This document shows positions 5,640-8,000 of a stretch of DNA of 8,000 nucleotides, in pieces. The stretch is from Chloroflexi bacterium RBG_16_64_43. Its GTDB lineage: Bacteria > Chloroflexota > Anaerolineae > Anaerolineales > RBG-16-64-43. The translations under genes were made by a program, and so were the position numbers. Below the pieces are notes generated by a model that worked only from the letters and a program-made list of their open reading frames with translations, did no database searches and was not told the DNA's origin. The stretch spans positions 1-8,000 of the forward strand of contig MGOA01000061.1 of NCBI GenBank assembly GCA_001796965.1, given 5' to 3'. Within the stretch, counting starts at the first letter, position 1, and each line of letters opens with the position of its first letter.

Positions 5640-6410
5640 ATGGACGACTACGAATTGATGGCGCCATTCTACGACCTGGTCAATGCGGACCTGACCGAGG
5701 ACCTGCCCTTCTGGCTCGGGCTGGCGGCCAAGCGCGGCGGCCCGGTGCTCGAGCTGGGTTGCGGCAGCGGGCGTGTGCTGCTGCAACTGGCACGCGAAGG
5801 GCAGCGCGCTGTGGGCGTGGATTGCTCGCCGGCGATGCTCGCCCGGGCCCGTGCGCGCCTGGCCCAGCGTGCGGATCTGGGTCAGCGCGTGACGCTGATC
5901 GAGCAGGATGTGCGGGCGCTTGCGCTCGAGGAGCAGTTCCCACTGGCGATCATGCCGCTCAACACCTTCGCGCACCTGCTCACCTTCGAGGATCAGCTCC
6001 TGGCGCTGGTTCGGGTGGCCGAGCACCTGGCGCCGGGCGGATGGTATGCGCTCGATATACCCAATGCCGCGGAGGTGTTCGCCGCTCCGCCGGGCGGCCT
6101 GGTGCTCGAACGAACGGTGCGTGATGAATTATCCGCTCGAGAGGTAATGGAGTTCTCGATGCTCAGCCTCGATCGCACGGCTCAGCTCGGCCACATCATG
6201 TGGGTCTACGATGAGATCGACCGCGAGGGCCGAGTGCGCCGGACGCGCATCCCGATGACTTTGCGCTACACCTTTCCGGGTGAGATGCGCGCGTTGCTTG
6301 AGCTGGCTGGATTGCGCTTGGTGGGGCTCTATGGGGGATATCAGCGCGAGCCGTTCGAGGACGGCTCGCCGCGCATGCTGGTGCTGGCCGAGCGGCCGGC
6401 TCGGGGCTGA
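5640..6410 (+). CDS. Class I SAM-dependent methyltransferase
   Basis: A 256-residue Rossmann-fold methyltransferase. The start at 5640 (MDDYELMAPFYDLVNADLTE) matches the usual N-terminus of this family, with GGAG nine bases upstream; the frame is open for 27 more codons upstream, but that extension looks unlike the family. Motif I is VLELGCGSG at 36-44, the SAM-binding glycine loop. The ribose-binding acidic position is Asp61 in GVDCSPAML, and Asp90 follows in LIEQDVRAL. The motif IV equivalent is IMPLNTFAHLL at 104-114. The LAPGGWYALDI strand is at 130-140. The C-terminal half has the beta strands common to Methyltransf_25-type proteins (RIPMTLRYTF, PGEMRALLELAGLRL). The substrate cannot be told from sequence; small-molecule methylation is most common for this group. 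Neighbours do not suggest a pathway. It ends at a stop directly abutting the convergent gene. Confidence 0.9.
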   Translation: MDDYELMAPFYDLVNADLTEDLPFWLGLAAKRGGPVLELGCGSGRVLLQLAREGQRAVGVDCSPAMLARARARLAQRADLGQRVTLIEQDVRALALEEQFPLAIMPLNTFAHLLTFEDQLLALVRVAEHLAPGGWYALDIPNAAEVFAAPPGGLVLERTVRDELSAREVMEFSMLSLDRTAQLGHIMWVYDEIDREGRVRRTRIPMTLRYTFPGEMRALLELAGLRLVGLYGGYQREPFEDGSPRMLVLAERPARG

Positions 6411-8000
6411 TCAGCGCGCGATGTCTTCGACATAATCGACCGCGCCCTCACAGGCCGGGTCGAGATAGCGAATGACCGAGGTCCAAACGAGGGGTTTGCG
6501 AAGACGCCAAGTCTCTTGCAGGGCCTCGCCAAGGCACCCCGGCCCGGCATTGTAGTTGACCAGGGTGAAGCGCCACAGGTCATCATAAGTCGAAACCACC
6601 GAGGGCAGGCTGCGGGTGGTGTTGCGCACGATGCGGTCCGTCTGCTCGCAGCTTGCCATCAGCGTTTCCGCGAAGACCCCCACGCTGAAGTTCACCTGCG
6701 AAAGATCAATCCCCATGGGGCACGTCGCGCACTCCGCGTTGGTCTGGGTTACCAGCGCCCCGCGTAACGTGGCGCGCTCGGCTGCTTCCAGGTTGGCGTA
6801 GCCGCGATCGCAGATCTTGGATTGCAGCACCAGCGGGCAAAACTGGCGATAGAACGAGCCGTTCCACAAGAGGGTGATGTCGGCCCCGTTCTCGGTGAGC
6901 TGCCCGAGCCCCACCTCTTCGGCCGTGCGGTAGATGCCCGGCCAGAATTGACTCTCGCGGGCAAACAAGTTCTTCATCAGCATCGCCGGCACGCCGGATG
7001 TTTCGGCGGCTTGCAGAATGACCTCGTCGAACCGGTTCTGCCATTCCTCGACCAACGGCCTAGCCTTCTCCAGGCCGCAGGTGTCCGCGACGCCCCCGGC
7101 CTGCAGCCCGCCGGAAGGGCATTCGCTCACCTCCACCAGCCCCTGGCGAATGAGCACTCCCGCAAGGAAGGCATACGGTTCACTGGAGGCCAGAGCAGCC
7201 GCATCCCGCGGAGAGGTGAGCCATTCTGCCGGCCCGCCCACCGGTGGGAAGGTCTCCCAGACTTGCGAACAACTGGCCAGCGGCGCGCCCTTCCATTGGG
7301 TGCTGAGTACGTCCACAAACCAGGTATCGGCTTCGGGGATGTGCCCAGGCGAATAGATCAGGCGCACCTGGGCTTTGTACTTTTCGCTGCTGTCGCCATA
7401 GGAGGAGTTGGCCCAGAACTCGACGGCCACTCCGCGCTCGGTGGTAGGCGATATCGGCAAGTCGCACATGTCGCCCTGGCAGCTGAAGGGTACGTTGTTG
7501 TACTTGCCTTGCAGGCTCAGGATGGATTCATTGGGCAAAGGCTCCTGCGCTGTCAGGCGCAGGCTGGGCACCTGCTCGCAGGCCAGGCCCGGCGGGCCGG
7601 AGGGGCAACCCTCCAGGCTGACCCACACCGTGGGTTCAGGCAGGTCCACAGTCACCTCGCGCTCGTCGGGCGTCGAGGCTTGCCACTGCAGATACAACCC
7701 GGGGCACAGTGCCGAGTCTTCCCCTTCCGCGGCGGCGGGGCAGGTCTGACTGGCCTTCCATGTAATGAAGGTCTCCTCGCCACAGGCTGTGTAGATGTCG
7801 GTACCGGTCGGGAGGCCTTCGTGGTCAACCGACAAACGGCAGACCACTTCGTTGTTCAACCAGCGGTTGAGCAACCAGTCGTTGCGAACATACGAGACGA
7901 GGATTTTGGTCTGGCGGCGCGGGCCGGGGGTAGGCGTGGGCACAGCCGGCTGCGAGCCCCGTGAGCGAATCGTCGCAGGGCCGGCCGCAAGGAGGAAGAA
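6411..8000 (-). CDS. Exported transglycosylase-like protein, 5' end outside window
   Basis: Partial gene: 529 codons plus stop are visible and the frame is open through the right edge, where it encodes FFLLAAGPATI, apparently the hydrophobic part of a signal peptide or membrane anchor. A short Pro/Thr stretch (PTPTPGP) follows. The next 250 or so residues are a region I do not recognise, with beta-like strands. The C-terminal half resembles a lytic transglycosylase (SLT/goose-lysozyme fold). It has a helix leading to LFARESQFWP with the putative catalytic Glu at visible residue 349 (codon 6956-6954), then GLGQLTENGAD, and later VNYNAGPGCL, equivalent to the AYNAG motif. This fold cleaves the glycan strands of peptidoglycan. 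Eighteen cysteines are visible, an even number, which suggests disulfides in an extracytoplasmic protein. A GTG at 7943 could be mistaken for the start, but it would lose the signal segment. Enzymatic activity is inferred. Confidence 0.85.
   Translation of the reverse strand, partial: FFLLAAGPATIRSRGSQPAVPTPTPGPRRQTKILVSYVRNDWLLNRWLNNEVVCRLSVDHEGLPTGTDIYTACGEETFITWKASQTCPAAAEGEDSALCPGLYLQWQASTPDEREVTVDLPEPTVWVSLEGCPSGPPGLACEQVPSLRLTAQEPLPNESILSLQGKYNNVPFSCQGDMCDLPISPTTERGVAVEFWANSSYGDSSEKYKAQVRLIYSPGHIPEADTWFVDVLSTQWKGAPLASCSQVWETFPPVGGPAEWLTSPRDAAALASSEPYAFLAGVLIRQGLVEVSECPSGGLQAGGVADTCGLEKARPLVEEWQNRFDEVILQAAETSGVPAMLMKNLFARESQFWPGIYRTAEEVGLGQLTENGADITLLWNGSFYRQFCPLVLQSKICDRGYANLEAAERATLRGALVTQTNAECATCPMGIDLSQVNFSVGVFAETLMASCEQTDRIVRNTTRSLPSVVSTYDDLWRFTLVNYNAGPGCLGEALQETWRLRKPLVWTSVIRYLDPACEGAVDYVEDIAR

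Noticed and set aside
5126..5641. Minus-strand open frames crossing the tRNA genes
   Set aside because: They run through tRNA-Gly and tRNA-Pro, which are complete cloverleaves, so the frames are chance readings of RNA genes.
6822..7964. Plus-strand open frame of 380 codons opposite the transglycosylase-like gene
   Set aside because: It is antisense to a gene with clear signal segment and catalytic motifs. The translated product shows no recognisable domain.

Overview
The window is ordinary chromosomal DNA, GC-rich and densely coding. It most resembles a member of the Chloroflexota, probably Anaerolineae-like. That placement is an inference. It rests on exported proteins with Thr/Pro-rich linkers (three here, one only as a short TPTP motif), a membrane-anchored LysM plus lamin-tail protein, a lipoprotein with a bacterial SH3 domain, and tRNA genes without encoded CCA.

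Layout. Positions 1-4375 are entirely minus-strand. In transcription order they hold a LysM/lamin-tail membrane protein, an uncertain 84-codon ORF, dnaX (clamp-loader tau/gamma subunit), a ybaB/EbfC nucleoid-associated protein, recR, and a lipoprotein gene that runs off the left edge. dnaX-ybaB-recR is a conserved bacterial replication/repair operon. The spacing from dnaX to the lipoprotein gene is 19-30 bases, so one transcript is likely. Good extended -10 promoters sit in front of dnaX and of the LysM gene. A divergent plus-strand gene at 4479-4961 encodes a YacP/Rae1-like NYN ribonuclease.

Positions 5064-5397 carry three minus-strand tRNA genes, transcribed in the order Pro(UGG), Gly(UCC), CAU (elongator Met or Ile2), behind a near-consensus sigma-70-type promoter. 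A plus-strand class I SAM-dependent methyltransferase follows at 5640-6410. Its stop codon directly abuts the stop codon of a convergent gene. That gene fills the rest of the window to the right edge and encodes a large exported, cysteine-rich protein with a lytic-transglycosylase-like domain.

The genes fall into three themes: DNA replication and recombination (dnaX, ybaB, recR), translation and RNA metabolism (tRNAs, NYN nuclease), and the cell envelope (LysM/lamin-tail protein, SH3 lipoprotein, transglycosylase-like protein). I see no mobile element, CRISPR array, defence island or clearly new system. The most open points are the N-terminal part of the transglycosylase-like protein, the small ORF before dnaX, and a pair of mutually exclusive hairpins upstream of the methyltransferase.
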